From contig JADGCN010000015.1 in assembly GCA_015228975.1 (NCBI GenBank), forward strand, positions 1 through 48,099: a DNA stretch of 48,099 nucleotides, given 5' to 3'. Every line of letters starts with the position of its first letter. The first letter of the stretch is position 1. Source of the DNA: Magnetococcales bacterium. GTDB lineage: Bacteria; Pseudomonadota; Magnetococcia; Magnetococcales; UBA8363. Made by a program: the position numbers and the translations under genes. The notes under the pieces were generated by a model. It saw nothing but the letters and a program-made list of their open reading frames with translations, was not told where the DNA came from and did not search any database. Positions 32,554 through 41,557 of this stretch are shown here, in pieces.

Positions 32554-34947
32554 ATGGCCTTCATGTCAAACGGATCGGATAAGTTTTGTGGCAGAGAGTA
32601 TCACAAATACCTCTATCTCATCGCTGCGGTCGCTGTCGCCATCCTGATCGGTGGTTATTGGTACAACGAATTCCAGGGCAAGCCGACTGCGGTACGCCAG
32701 GGCGGACCCGTTGTTACCGGCGTCCCTGCGGCACAGCCGCGTAACGTGGCCGCTGCATTCCCGGTACAACCCGCCGGTGATCCCAACGGTTTCAACAGGC
32801 CACAGGGTTTTGCCGCAGTGGTCAAAGCCTTGATGCCCAGTGTGGTCAACATCAGCGCCCACAACGATTCGCCGCCCATGGCCCAGTCTGCCGGTCCCAA
32901 GGTTGGTCCCGAGTTGCCCCAGACGGTCAAGGCACCTGCCCCGGATGGCCTGCAGTTCGCCAACCCGTACAGTGGCGTTTCCCAGGAAAGCATCGGTTCG
33001 GGTATTGTCGTAACCGAGGAGGGACACGTCCTGACGAATTTTCATGTGGTGGAAAATTCCAAAAATATTGTCGTCATGGTGTATAACGAGGCGGGCGACA
33101 AGAGCTTCTTTGCCGATGTCGTCGCCCGGGACAACAACCGCGATTTGGCGCTGCTGCTGATCGAGCCGAACAACAAACTCAAGCCGGCTCCCCTGGGTAA
33201 CAGTGAAAGTGCCCAGATCGGCGATTCGGTGATCACCATCGGTTCACCGTTTGGCTTGAATCATTCGGTGAGCAAGGGCATCGTGTCGGGTAAGCGCAAG
33301 GTGGTCAACATTGGTGGCGTCCTGCACAAGGGATTGCTTCAGACCGATGCGGCCATCAATCGTGGCAATTCGGGTGGCCCCCTGGTGGACGGGCAGGGGT
33401 GGGTGATCGGGGTCAATACGGCCATTTATACCACCACCAGCGCCTTTGCCGGAGTGGGTTTTGCGGTGCCCATCAACACCGCCCGCGAATTTTTGGACGA
33501 GTGGATTACGTTGCCACCGGTCCGGCCCGCAATGCCATCGCCTCCCACTCCCATGGTCGGGCAGGCTGCCGGGGCTCACATTGCCGTGCGCCCGCCACCG
33601 CCGATTCAAGCCAATGCCACGCCACCCCATGGGGATCGGGGACCGTGCGCCAATTGTCACGATATTCTCCCTGGTCCGCAGGCGGTTGCGTTCACCAATG
33701 TCGCAGGTACCCAGCCACGCAAGGGGCCCCCCATCCCGGCCAATGCCCCGCTGGCCCATGCCGATTGGGGACCCTGTTCCAACTGTCATCAAATCATCTC
33801 TTCCGCGCAACCGATCGCTTTCGGAGTGGGGCCGGGGCCGGGCTTGCATCGACAACCCCCGGGTCAAGGGCCGGGCCAGGGAGCGGGCGTTGGACCCGGA
33901 GGGCCGGATGAGCGTAATTTTGATGCCATGCAACAGTTTTCTTTCAATCCCGGAGGGGCCATCGGGGTCACCGTTGCCGGAGTGACCGATCCGGCTCAGG
34001 TGGCGACTGGTCCCACTGCAGGTTCTACCAATGGCCCTACCAATGGCCCTGCCAATGGCTCCGGCCTCGCCTGGACGGTGTTGGATGGTGCCCGGGCGGA
34101 AAAATTGCGGGTACCGGTACCGTTTGGAGCGATCATAACGTCGGTGGACCCGGGGCTATCGGGACAGGCCTTGGGATTGCGGGTGGATGATGTCGTTTTA
34201 AAGGCGGATGGGCGGTGGCTCAAAACCCCTGATCAGGTTCAAGGGGTGATGGATCGTTTACAGCGTGGCGATGCGGTACGCTTGCTGGTGTATCGTTCCG
34301 GGGCGCGATTGGAATTGGATACGGGACGAATGAACGTTGGGGGGCAACCGCCACCGGCTACCTGGTTGCCTGTTGCAGGGCAGGGGAATCAGACGCCCAT
34401 GCTGATGAACCCGCAGTTCCCCACGGCACTACAGCCCGAAGCCATGATGATGCAACAGCCGCAGCAATTTGCAGCGCAATCCCCTCAGGGAGGCCTGAAT
34501 CCTGCCGAGATTCCCGCCAACCAGGGGGCGATGCAATTTGCCGGGGCGGGACAATTCTCCCAGCAAAATCAGCAAATGGTGGCTAATCCGAACGGGATCG
34601 CTCCTCCCGGGCAGCTCAACCAGCCTCCGGGTCAGGGCAAAGCGGCACCTCCGCCACCCACCGAGTTCGAGTGGATGGGGATGGAAATGATGCCCATGGA
34701 TCAGGCGGCGTGGCAGCGCAATCCTGATATGAAGGGTAAGCTGGGTGGATTGGTTGCCGATATTGATGCGGGAGGGTTGGCGGATCGGGCGGGGATTCAG
34801 CGGGGTGATTTGGTTGTGGCCATCAATGGCTTGCCGGTTCCCTCGGCGCAGGCCCTGGATAATGCCATCAAGTCGGTTAAAGCCCAGACGGGAGTGCTGG
34901 TAGAGATTGAACGCAGGAATCAACGTATGTTTGCCACTCTGCAATAA
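32554..34947 (+). CDS. mamE: Magnetosome serine protease MamE with two magnetochromes and two PDZ domains
   Basis: The 797-residue HtrA-type protease has a membrane anchor at about 18-36 and a linker. The trypsin-like domain (about 80-310) has an intact triad, His164 (TNFHVVEN), Asp197 (NNRDLALL) and Ser273 (RGNSGGPLV). Two c-type haem motifs follow, C365-ANC-H369 and C408-SNC-H412, each after a DxGPC element. A PDZ domain lies at about 470-600 and another at about 700-797, separated by a Gln/Pro-rich linker. In Magnetospirillum MamE processes MamO, MamP and itself and is required for crystal maturation. The window has no other intact magnetosome protease, so it is probably the processing enzyme here. 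Confidence 0.96.
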   Translation: MAFMSNGSDKFCGREYHKYLYLIAAVAVAILIGGYWYNEFQGKPTAVRQGGPVVTGVPAAQPRNVAAAFPVQPAGDPNGFNRPQGFAAVVKALMPSVVNISAHNDSPPMAQSAGPKVGPELPQTVKAPAPDGLQFANPYSGVSQESIGSGIVVTEEGHVLTNFHVVENSKNIVVMVYNEAGDKSFFADVVARDNNRDLALLLIEPNNKLKPAPLGNSESAQIGDSVITIGSPFGLNHSVSKGIVSGKRKVVNIGGVLHKGLLQTDAAINRGNSGGPLVDGQGWVIGVNTAIYTTTSAFAGVGFAVPINTAREFLDEWITLPPVRPAMPSPPTPMVGQAAGAHIAVRPPPPIQANATPPHGDRGPCANCHDILPGPQAVAFTNVAGTQPRKGPPIPANAPLAHADWGPCSNCHQIISSAQPIAFGVGPGPGLHRQPPGQGPGQGAGVGPGGPDERNFDAMQQFSFNPGGAIGVTVAGVTDPAQVATGPTAGSTNGPTNGPANGSGLAWTVLDGARAEKLRVPVPFGAIITSVDPGLSGQALGLRVDDVVLKADGRWLKTPDQVQGVMDRLQRGDAVRLLVYRSGARLELDTGRMNVGGQPPPATWLPVAGQGNQTPMLMNPQFPTALQPEAMMMQQPQQFAAQSPQGGLNPAEIPANQGAMQFAGAGQFSQQNQQMVANPNGIAPPGQLNQPPGQGKAAPPPPTEFEWMGMEMMPMDQAAWQRNPDMKGKLGGLVADIDAGGLADRAGIQRGDLVVAINGLPVPSAQALDNAIKSVKAQTGVLVEIERRNQRMFATLQ

Positions 34948-35078
34948 TGGGTGTCCTGGTAGAGATGAAACGTGAGGAATCTATGTATGTCTGCCTCTCG
35001 GCAGGGATTAAGTTTGATACGCATTGGCATGTCGGGATATGTGGTTTTGTGGTGCGACTTATAGGGGAGTCACTCTAA

Positions 35079-36116
35079 ATGATGCAAGAAATGGATAAAA
35101 CCTTGTTTCTGGGGATTGATCTGGGTACTTCGCGCACAACCATCATGTCCAGCCGTGGTGGCAAGGGGTTGGTGCGTTCGGTGGTCGGCTATCCGAAGGA
35201 TATCCTGGGGGTCAAACTGCTGAATCGCACGTTCGCGGTGGGGGAAGAGGCCCTGGCGAAAAAATCCTATATGGATCTGCACTTCCCTTTGGAGGATGGT
35301 GTTCTCAAGGAGACCGGAGAGCAGAACACCCAGGCGGCCCGTGAACTCCTCAAACATGCGATCAGTTTGGTTTCGCCGGCACCTGGGGACCGCTTGTGTG
35401 GTATTCTGGGCGTGCCCGCCCGGGCGTCGGTGACCAACAAGGGACAGTTGCTCAAGATTGCCGATGAGGTGATGGATTTGTCCATGGTGGTATCGGAACC
35501 GTTCATGGTTGCCTATGGTCTCAATCGATTGACCAATGCCATCATTGTCGATATCGGTGCTGGGACCACCGACCTGTGCGCCATGAAGGGGACTATTCCT
35601 TTGCCTGAGGAACAGGTGACTCTCCTGAAGGCGGGGAGTTATGTGGATGATATTTTGGCAGCCGCTATCACCGAGGCCCACCCCGAGGTGCAGATGACCA
35701 ATCTGCTGGCTAAAAAGCTCAAGGAGCGTTTCAGTCATGTGGGGCCGGGTCCGCAGGAAGTGGCCATGGTGGAACTGCGCTCAGGAGGCCGGCCCAAGAA
35801 TTATGACATTGGCCGCGAGGTGCGCTTTGCATGTGAAACCATTGTCCCGGATATTCTGGAAAATCTGGAACAATTGATCAGTGTGTTTGACCCGGAAGAT
35901 CAGGCGGAAGCGGTGAAGAACATCATCCTGGCCGGGGGTGGATCCTGCATCAGGGGATTGGATCAAATGATCAAGGAAGGATTGAAATCTTTTGGTGAGG
36001 TCCATGTGTTCAAGGTGGATGAACCCGATTATGCGGGTGCGGCAGGGGCTCTCAAGTTGGCGACCGAATTGCCGCCCGATTATTGGACGCAGGTCGGTGA
36101 TGTCGTCGGGGAATGA
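35079..36116 (+). CDS. mamK: Actin-like filament protein MamK
   Basis: The 345-residue bacterial actin homologue forms filaments that align magnetosomes in chains. ATPase motifs are visible: phosphate 1 FLGIDLGTSRTTI (Asp14), phosphate 2 VDIGAGTTDL (Asp158) and the adenosine motif LAGGGSCIRGLDQ. The length is usual for MamK. GGGGAG precedes ATG 35079. An additional 130-bp gap lies between mamE and mamK. Its linker MamJ of Magnetospirillum is not found in the window; the acidic TPR protein encoded at 41751 is a candidate substitute. Confidence 0.96.
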   Translation: MMQEMDKTLFLGIDLGTSRTTIMSSRGGKGLVRSVVGYPKDILGVKLLNRTFAVGEEALAKKSYMDLHFPLEDGVLKETGEQNTQAARELLKHAISLVSPAPGDRLCGILGVPARASVTNKGQLLKIADEVMDLSMVVSEPFMVAYGLNRLTNAIIVDIGAGTTDLCAMKGTIPLPEEQVTLLKAGSYVDDILAAAITEAHPEVQMTNLLAKKLKERFSHVGPGPQEVAMVELRSGGRPKNYDIGREVRFACETIVPDILENLEQLISVFDPEDQAEAVKNIILAGGGSCIRGLDQMIKEGLKSFGEVHVFKVDEPDYAGAAGALKLATELPPDYWTQVGDVVGE

Positions 36117-36229
36117 TGGTATCCGGGTTGCGTGTTGATGGTCGCGGGAAGGTTGAACGGGTACATGGGGCGGGGAGGTTGGTTCCCCGTCTGGGGTTTT
36201 GGGATTTGTCGCAATAGCGAGGCTGGGAC

Positions 36230-36544
36230 ATGACTATGGAAAAACCTGTGACAATTGGGACACAGATTATTGCCGCCATGAGTTATCTGGGTATATTGGC
36301 CCTGGTACCTCTGGTGTTGGGTGCGATCACCCCCTTCGCACGTTTTCATGCCCGTCAGGGGATTATTCTCTGGATTTGGGAGGTATTGGCAGTGTTCGGT
36401 TTGGTAGTGCCCGTCATTGGCAGGGTGTTTTTTCAAGTTTCCAGCGTTTTATGTTTTACGTTGTCGGTCGTGGGACTGATTGCCGTCTTTTTGGGGCGGA
36501 CCTGGCGTTTCCCGATCATTGCGCAGTTGGCCGATAAATTGTAA
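36230..36544 (+). CDS. mmsF: MamF/MmsF-family protein in core operon
   Basis: The 104-residue three-helix protein has family motifs MSYLGILALVPLVLGA, FHARQGIILWIWEVLAVFG and RTWRFPIIAQLADKL. It is located between mamK and mamL, so it is cotranscribed with core magnetosome genes. It is the third paralogue of the family in the window and the most divergent in the first loop, which lacks the acidic DD/DE after helix 1. Naming as mmsF rather than mamF is tentative. Confidence 0.85.
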   Translation: MTMEKPVTIGTQIIAAMSYLGILALVPLVLGAITPFARFHARQGIILWIWEVLAVFGLVVPVIGRVFFQVSSVLCFTLSVVGLIAVFLGRTWRFPIIAQLADKL

Positions 36545-36621
36545 AGCCGGTCGAACGCCGGGGGATTCAAGGATTTTCAAACCGGGCTTGGCACAGCCTC
36601 TTGATTGCAGGGATCTGTTGT

Positions 36622-36843
36622 GTGGTCAGACTTGTCATATCACTGATTTTTGCTATCTTTCTATTGATTTTTGCCTCGCAAAACATGCATGGGACGGCAG
36701 TGCGCTTCGTGTTTGGTGAGGCTGTGGAAATGCCACTTATCCTGGCTTTGGCGGGGGCGTTCATCGCCGGTTTCGCGCTGGCGATATTTTATTTTATCAT
36801 TCGTACAGGGAGCAAAAAACCGGATCGGGATATCGATTATTAA
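36622..36843 (+). CDS. mamL: Magnetosome invagination protein MamL
   Basis: The 73-residue LapA-type protein has two helices, VRLVISLIFAIFLLIFASQN and PLILALAGAFIAGFALAIFY, and a basic/acidic tail KKPDRDIDY. MamL is essential for vesicle formation in Magnetospirillum, where its positively charged tail bends membranes. GTG 36622 gives an N-terminus beginning MVRLV, like Magnetospirillum MamL, and has CAGGGA 8 bp upstream; TTG 36601 is an alternative. MITE copy 3 starts one base after the stop codon and separates mamL from mamM. Confidence 0.9.
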   Translation: MVRLVISLIFAIFLLIFASQNMHGTAVRFVFGEAVEMPLILALAGAFIAGFALAIFYFIIRTGSKKPDRDIDY

Positions 36844-36844
36844 G

Positions 36845-36995
36845 TAAACCGCAACCAACGCGGGACACGTAGTTTTCTAGCGTCATTCCCGCGAAAGCGG
36901 GAATCCAGAAAGTCAGAGAAAGGTGTGTAGGTCCCCTGGATCCCCGCTTTCGCGTGGATGACAAGAACTACGAATCCCAAGGTAGCTGCGGTTTA
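36845..36995 (+). mobile_element. MITE-like element, copy 3 (inside mam operon)
   Basis: This 151-bp copy begins TAAACCGCAACCAACGCGGG and ends GTAGCTGCGGTTTA, in the same orientation as copy 2. The core hairpin (TTCCCGCGAAAGCGGGAA) is perfect. It starts right after the mamL stop and ends 59 bp before mamM, so all transcripts reaching mamM from upstream must cross it. There is no T-run after the hairpin, so it need not terminate. Confidence 0.8.
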
Positions 36996-37054
36996 ATCCT
37001 TGGACGGTTTTTTCCCTTGATTCCATTCCCATTGACTGTGGTTCTGACTGATCC

Positions 37055-38008
37055 ATGAAATATTCCAAGTGCATCGTGTGTTACGAAGGGGTCGGATGGA
37101 TCGGTCTGGCTGTCAACCTTGCCTTGTCAATACTGAAACTGTTCATCGGTGCCCTGTCTGGATCCCACGCCCTGGTGGCCGATGGTCTGTATTCCGCCAA
37201 AGATGTGGTGACCTCGTCGGTCATCATCGTCGGCTTGAAGGTTTCACAAAAACCTTTGGATCAGGAACATCCCTTCGGCCACGGCAAGGTGGAATTCTTG
37301 TTGGCTCTGGTGATCAGCCTGCTGCTGTTGCTGGCAACAGGTTTTCTGTTCTACTTTTCTGCGGGGAATCTGCTGGAAGGGCGGCACAACGTGCCACACT
37401 TGATCGCTTTGTGGACGGCGGTACTCTCCATCGTGATCAACTGGTTCATGCATCGTTATACATACTGCGTGAGTGCCGAAATCAATTCACCCTCCGTGGA
37501 ACTGTTGTCGAATTACCATGGAGTGAGCAGTTATGCCTCCCTGGCGGTGGCGCTGGGTATCATTGGGGCGCATTATCTGGTGGTACCGTGGCTGGATACG
37601 GTTGTGTCCTTGCTGGTCAGCGTGCATTTGATTTACCTGACTGGGGAAATGTTTTGGAATGCCTTCCGGGGATTGATGGATACGGCAGCCCCGAGAAAGG
37701 TGATCGAACGGATTCGCAAGGTGGCTTTGCGTGTTTCGGGTGTACTGGGTGTCGGGGAGGTTCGTACCCGGCAGGTGGGACAGGAATTGTGGATTACCCT
37801 GGTGATCGGTGTGGACCCGACGCTGACATTGACCAAGGCCAAGGCATTGGCGGTACAGGTTGAGACCGCCTTGGTGGAATCGATTCCCCATGTGGGCGAT
37901 GTCGGGGTGCAGTTCCGCTCGCACAAGGAGAGTCGGGAGGTCTACGAACACGTGCGGCAGGAGGGTTTTGAATCTTTGGGACTGCCCCAGGATAAGGGGG
38001 GTGCGTGA
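37055..38008 (+). CDS. mamM: Magnetosome CDF iron transporter MamM
   Basis: The 317-residue cation diffusion facilitator moves iron into magnetosomes and stabilises MamB in Magnetospirillum. The N-terminus has CIVC, and the TM2 site has Tyr46 and Asp50 in LVADGLYSAKDVV, as in Magnetospirillum MamM. The TM5 site is unusual: HGVSS (His155, Ser159), where CDF proteins have HxxxD, so the second Asp seems to be replaced. The C-terminal cytoplasmic domain is complete (about 210-300). It follows MITE copy 3. Confidence 0.94.
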   Translation: MKYSKCIVCYEGVGWIGLAVNLALSILKLFIGALSGSHALVADGLYSAKDVVTSSVIIVGLKVSQKPLDQEHPFGHGKVEFLLALVISLLLLLATGFLFYFSAGNLLEGRHNVPHLIALWTAVLSIVINWFMHRYTYCVSAEINSPSVELLSNYHGVSSYASLAVALGIIGAHYLVVPWLDTVVSLLVSVHLIYLTGEMFWNAFRGLMDTAAPRKVIERIRKVALRVSGVLGVGEVRTRQVGQELWITLVIGVDPTLTLTKAKALAVQVETALVESIPHVGDVGVQFRSHKESREVYEHVRQEGFESLGLPQDKGGA

Positions 38009-38095
38009 CGGTACGTGGGCAGGTAATGTAGCCCCGGTTTTCTGGTTTTTCTATTTGTTATCATCAACTTTTTGACCTTCGGATCCAATACTGAC

Positions 38096-40009
38096 ATGGC
38101 CAAACCGGGAAAGAAGGCTGGTCGCCATCCCCCTTTTTGCCGACAACCCTGGTATGCCCCAGCCATTGTCTTGAGCCTGCTGGTTCTTGGGACGTTTGCC
38201 TGGGGGATTCACCTCGTTAAAGAGCATCGGGATGAATTGCGTGCCCTGGCTGATCTGGCGCAAACAAGTCCATCATTGCAGGTTGCGGCCTTGCCGGTGG
38301 CGGCGGGTTATGACCCGATGAGTACCTTGGTGCGGGCCGCTCTGGTCAACGTGGCCGGGGTGATGAGCGTCAAGGGGGAACCCGATAAGTTTGTTTCTGT
38401 GGGTTCGGGTGTCTTGGTGGCCTCCAATGGCCATGTGATCACGGCCAATCATCTGTTGTCGGGGTTGAAGGAAATTTTCGTTCGGGTACAGACTCCGGCT
38501 GGCCCCAGGCAATATTCCGGGCGATTGGTCAAGGCAGTGGCGGCACATGATCTGGCCCTGGTCAAAATTGTTTCCAAGGATGTCTTCCCATTCTTGATCC
38601 CCGGGGATTCCCGACAATTGGCCCTTGGAACGCCAGTCGTGGCATGGGGTGATCCGGATGGTTCGGCGACCTTGCGCAACATTGGGGCGATTGATGCGGG
38701 CCTTTCCAGGGAACCGGTGCGTGTGGGTACCACGGAACTGACCCATTTGCTTCCGACTTCCGCAGTCAATCATTGGGCGATGGTGGGTGGGCCGCTGGTG
38801 GATGAAAAAGGTCGGCTGTTGGGGATTAACCTGTTGATCCAGGCACCGGGCAATCGTTTTCTGGGTTATTCCATCCCCGCCCACGTCATCGTGACCCATT
38901 TTCAGGATGTTGTTGATTTTCCAATGAATGGTATGGTTAATCAACCCCCCGGTGCGGCGGCTCTTCCCCAGGCGTTACCCGCGGCCATGGCGGTACAACA
39001 ACAATCCCCCCCCGTGCTGGAACGACCACCACGACAAGCGGACCATTGGTGGAGTCGGGCCAAGGCCATGGTGGAATCGCAGTTGGGTTACCAACTGCCA
39101 GCGAATCAAGGGGGGACGGACATTAAAGCCGGCGGGGTCCAGAGTCACGGTGAGACACAACGTATTCTAGGCTATCCCATCCCCACATTTTTAGGTTTAT
39201 TGTTATTGGGATTTTTTTCAGGCTTGTGTGGTGGCATGATGACTATGGGTGGGGGGATCATCAAGGTGATCGGCCTGATGTCGGTATTCGGTTATGGCTT
39301 GCTGTTGGTGCGCCCGGTGGCCTACTTGACCAATATATTCATGTATGGTGCGGCCTCTCTGCGCTATCGTCGTGATAATCTATACCGTTGGGCCGATATT
39401 CAACCCATGATCCCCTGGGCCATGGTGGGGGTGGTGATGGGCTACTTTATCGGCAACGTCCTGAACTCGGGGGTTATTCGCGTCCTTCTGGGACTGTTCG
39501 CCTTTTTTCTCGCCGTTAAAATGTTGGTGGAGATATCGGAATCGCAAAAACGGGAGGGGCTTCTCGGTGACTTGCAGCGGGCAATCGGCGCCAAAGAGCC
39601 AACCGGATCCTATCCCTCTTCCCTGGTGGGGCATTCGACATTGGCGCATGGCTTGCTCGGCTTGCCGATGGGGATGATAAGCGGCATCCTGGGTATTACC
39701 GGCGGTGTCATCGAAGTGCCGTTGCAACGTTATATTTTGCAGGCTCCCTTGCGTCGTGCCATTGCCAACTCGGCCGTTCTGGTTTTCTTTGCATCGGTGG
39801 TGGGTTCTCTGGTGGCGGTGACCCATGGTGTGCAGACGGGGGCATTCAATTTTTTGACCCCGGTGGTGCTGGCGCTCATTTTAACCCCGGGGGCCTATGT
39901 GGGTGGCTTTGTCGGGGCCTGGCTGACAACGGTGGCACCGTTGAATGCGCTGCGTTGGATGTATGCCGTCCTGATGTTTTTGATATCTTTGCGAATGGTC
40001 CTGTCATGA
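38096..40009 (+). CDS. mamO: Magnetosome pseudoprotease/TauE-like protein MamO
   Basis: The 637-residue protein starts at ATG 38096 (TTG 38072 is less likely). A single membrane anchor (about 20-42) precedes a trypsin-like domain (about 75-275) with His119 (TANHLL) and Asp152 (AHDLALV). The Ser position is Val230 (AMVGGPLV), so the fold is catalytically dead, in agreement with MamO of AMB-1. His151 and His263 correspond to the di-His metal site described for AMB-1 MamO. A linker is followed by a C-terminal TauE-like membrane domain of about eight helices (about 370-637). It is required for magnetite nucleation and activation of MamE in Magnetospirillum. Its stop overlaps the mamP start (ATGA). 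Confidence 0.95.
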   Translation: MAKPGKKAGRHPPFCRQPWYAPAIVLSLLVLGTFAWGIHLVKEHRDELRALADLAQTSPSLQVAALPVAAGYDPMSTLVRAALVNVAGVMSVKGEPDKFVSVGSGVLVASNGHVITANHLLSGLKEIFVRVQTPAGPRQYSGRLVKAVAAHDLALVKIVSKDVFPFLIPGDSRQLALGTPVVAWGDPDGSATLRNIGAIDAGLSREPVRVGTTELTHLLPTSAVNHWAMVGGPLVDEKGRLLGINLLIQAPGNRFLGYSIPAHVIVTHFQDVVDFPMNGMVNQPPGAAALPQALPAAMAVQQQSPPVLERPPRQADHWWSRAKAMVESQLGYQLPANQGGTDIKAGGVQSHGETQRILGYPIPTFLGLLLLGFFSGLCGGMMTMGGGIIKVIGLMSVFGYGLLLVRPVAYLTNIFMYGAASLRYRRDNLYRWADIQPMIPWAMVGVVMGYFIGNVLNSGVIRVLLGLFAFFLAVKMLVEISESQKREGLLGDLQRAIGAKEPTGSYPSSLVGHSTLAHGLLGLPMGMISGILGITGGVIEVPLQRYILQAPLRRAIANSAVLVFFASVVGSLVAVTHGVQTGAFNFLTPVVLALILTPGAYVGGFVGAWLTTVAPLNALRWMYAVLMFLISLRMVLS

Positions 40010-40782
40010 AAAACATGGGCCAGGGGGTGGTTGCCGGCGGTATTTTGGTCGTTTTGGCTATTTTGGTCTATGGGTTGTTCGCCAGTCCCAATTATTCCAG
40101 CCTGAAAGGCAGTGGGCCGGGGAAAGGGGGGGGGGCCGGGGATCCCGGTCAGCCTGTCGCCATGAATGTCGGCCTGATGGCACCCGATGGCGTCAGTAAT
40201 CCCGCACCACCACAGTCGGTAGCCCCAGTTTCGGAGTTTATTCCTGCCAAACCCCAACTGGCAGAGGCCCATTGGCAGGGGATGGAAGTGATTCCGCTCA
40301 CCTCGGAGCTTAAGAAAAAGCTGAATCTTCCGATGAATACCCAGGGTGTACTCATCGATGAAGTCACGTTACAATCGATTCAGGCGGGTTTGTTGGCTGG
40401 AGATATCCTGGTGGCGGTCAACAGCCGTCAGGTATTGAGTTTGGAAGATGTTTACCGGGAAAGTCGCGGGGTGCAAAATCAGGAGAGCGTGGTGCTGACG
40501 GTAACCCGCAGTGGGCAGTGGAAAAATTTCCAGCTCCTGGCTGCTCCGGGTGAAAATCTTGGTTTTGCGCAGGTGGAAACGGCACCCATGATTTTGCCGG
40601 GAGATATCAAGCCCCATCGTTACCGGGGGCCATGTACCATGTGTCATGCGATCGGGCAGACGGGGCATCTTGTTCCTGATCCGGATGGCATCATTTTGCC
40701 CCCCCCTGCCATCAAGGCTGGGGTGCCCAGGCCACATATGGACCGTGGGCCTTGTTTGGCGTGCCATCGGATCATCCCTTAG
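40006..40782 (+). CDS. mamP: Magnetochrome iron oxidoreductase MamP
   Basis: The 258-residue protein has a membrane anchor (about 6-26), a PDZ domain at about 90-185 and two c-type haem motifs. The motifs are C210-TMC-H214 and C250-LAC-H254, each in the magnetochrome context RGPC..CH. In MO-1 and MSR-1 MamP is an iron oxidase that sets the Fe(II)/Fe(III) ratio for magnetite formation. An acidic patch near the haem pocket is not obvious from sequence alone. It is translationally coupled to mamO by a 4-bp overlap. mamA follows after 112 bp. Confidence 0.95.
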   Translation: MKNMGQGVVAGGILVVLAILVYGLFASPNYSSLKGSGPGKGGGAGDPGQPVAMNVGLMAPDGVSNPAPPQSVAPVSEFIPAKPQLAEAHWQGMEVIPLTSELKKKLNLPMNTQGVLIDEVTLQSIQAGLLAGDILVAVNSRQVLSLEDVYRESRGVQNQESVVLTVTRSGQWKNFQLLAAPGENLGFAQVETAPMILPGDIKPHRYRGPCTMCHAIGQTGHLVPDPDGIILPPPAIKAGVPRPHMDRGPCLACHRIIP

Positions 40783-40894
40783 GGGTGGAGACACGAAGGT
40801 AACGTGGGGGCCAGGATGAGAATCGGGTGCGATGGGAATACGACGGCATCGTCAATGGGCGGCAGAGTCGTGCAACGGGAAAAGGATGTGAGCT

Positions 40895-41557
40895 ATGAGA
40901 CGCGATGAGCAGGGCGTGAATCCCATCTCGGAGGTCGGCTTCTTTTTGCATGCCGCACTCCATGTGGTGAAACGGGCTTTTGTTGCGGCTACCGAAAGTT
41001 TTAACAATTTTTTTTCAGTCGATCCGGAATTTCGGGTGCGCTACTATCGGGAACGGGGCACGGAGTATACCCGGCGTGGACGCTATGATGCGGCGGCAAC
41101 CATGCTGGAAAAGGTGCTTGAGGAGTGGCCCGGAGATGAGGATACCCTGTTTCATTTGGGGTTTTGTTATCTGAAAATGAATCGGACCCAGGAAGGCATC
41201 GAACTGTTGGAACGGGCGGATGCGTTGGGTCGTGGTGGTACCCGGGTGCGCTCCATCCTGGGGATGGCCTTCCTGCAAACCAAGGAGTATGCCAAGGCGG
41301 TGATCGTGTTGGAAAAAGCCTTGGAAGAGGATGCCCATAACTTCCATCTGAACTATCGAATGGCCCTGGCATTGGATAACCTGGAAAAATATGAGCGCGC
41401 TGTGGAATTTTTCACAAAGGCGGCGGCGATACGTCCGGATGAGCCCAAGGTTTTTCGTTCATTGGGATTTACCCTGGAACAGTTGGGCCGCCATGAGGAT
41501 TCGGTAGCGCAATTCAAGAAGGCGGCGAACCTGGAAGAGGGGCGCCCCGCGTATTAG
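40895..41557 (+). CDS. mamA: Magnetosome scaffold protein MamA
   Basis: The 220-residue TPR protein coats the cytosolic side of magnetosomes by self-assembly in Magnetospirillum. After an N-terminal helical segment (FFSVDPEFRVRYYRERGTEY) come about five TPR units: ARRGRY-type at about 55-85, LFHLGFCYLKMNRTQEGIEL, SILGMAFLQTKEYAKAVIVL, YRMALALDNLEKYERAVEFF and SLGFTLEQLGRHEDSVAQF. AAGGATG lies about 9 bp before ATG 40895. Downstream is a large acidic protein with a MamA-like C-terminal part. Confidence 0.95.
   Translation: MRRDEQGVNPISEVGFFLHAALHVVKRAFVAATESFNNFFSVDPEFRVRYYRERGTEYTRRGRYDAAATMLEKVLEEWPGDEDTLFHLGFCYLKMNRTQEGIELLERADALGRGGTRVRSILGMAFLQTKEYAKAVIVLEKALEEDAHNFHLNYRMALALDNLEKYERAVEFFTKAAAIRPDEPKVFRSLGFTLEQLGRHEDSVAQFKKAANLEEGRPAY

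Noticed and set aside
37069-37863. 264-codon plus-strand frame inside mamM
   Set aside because: It is an out-of-frame shadow of mamM with a protein rich in Gly/Arg/Trp and no family.
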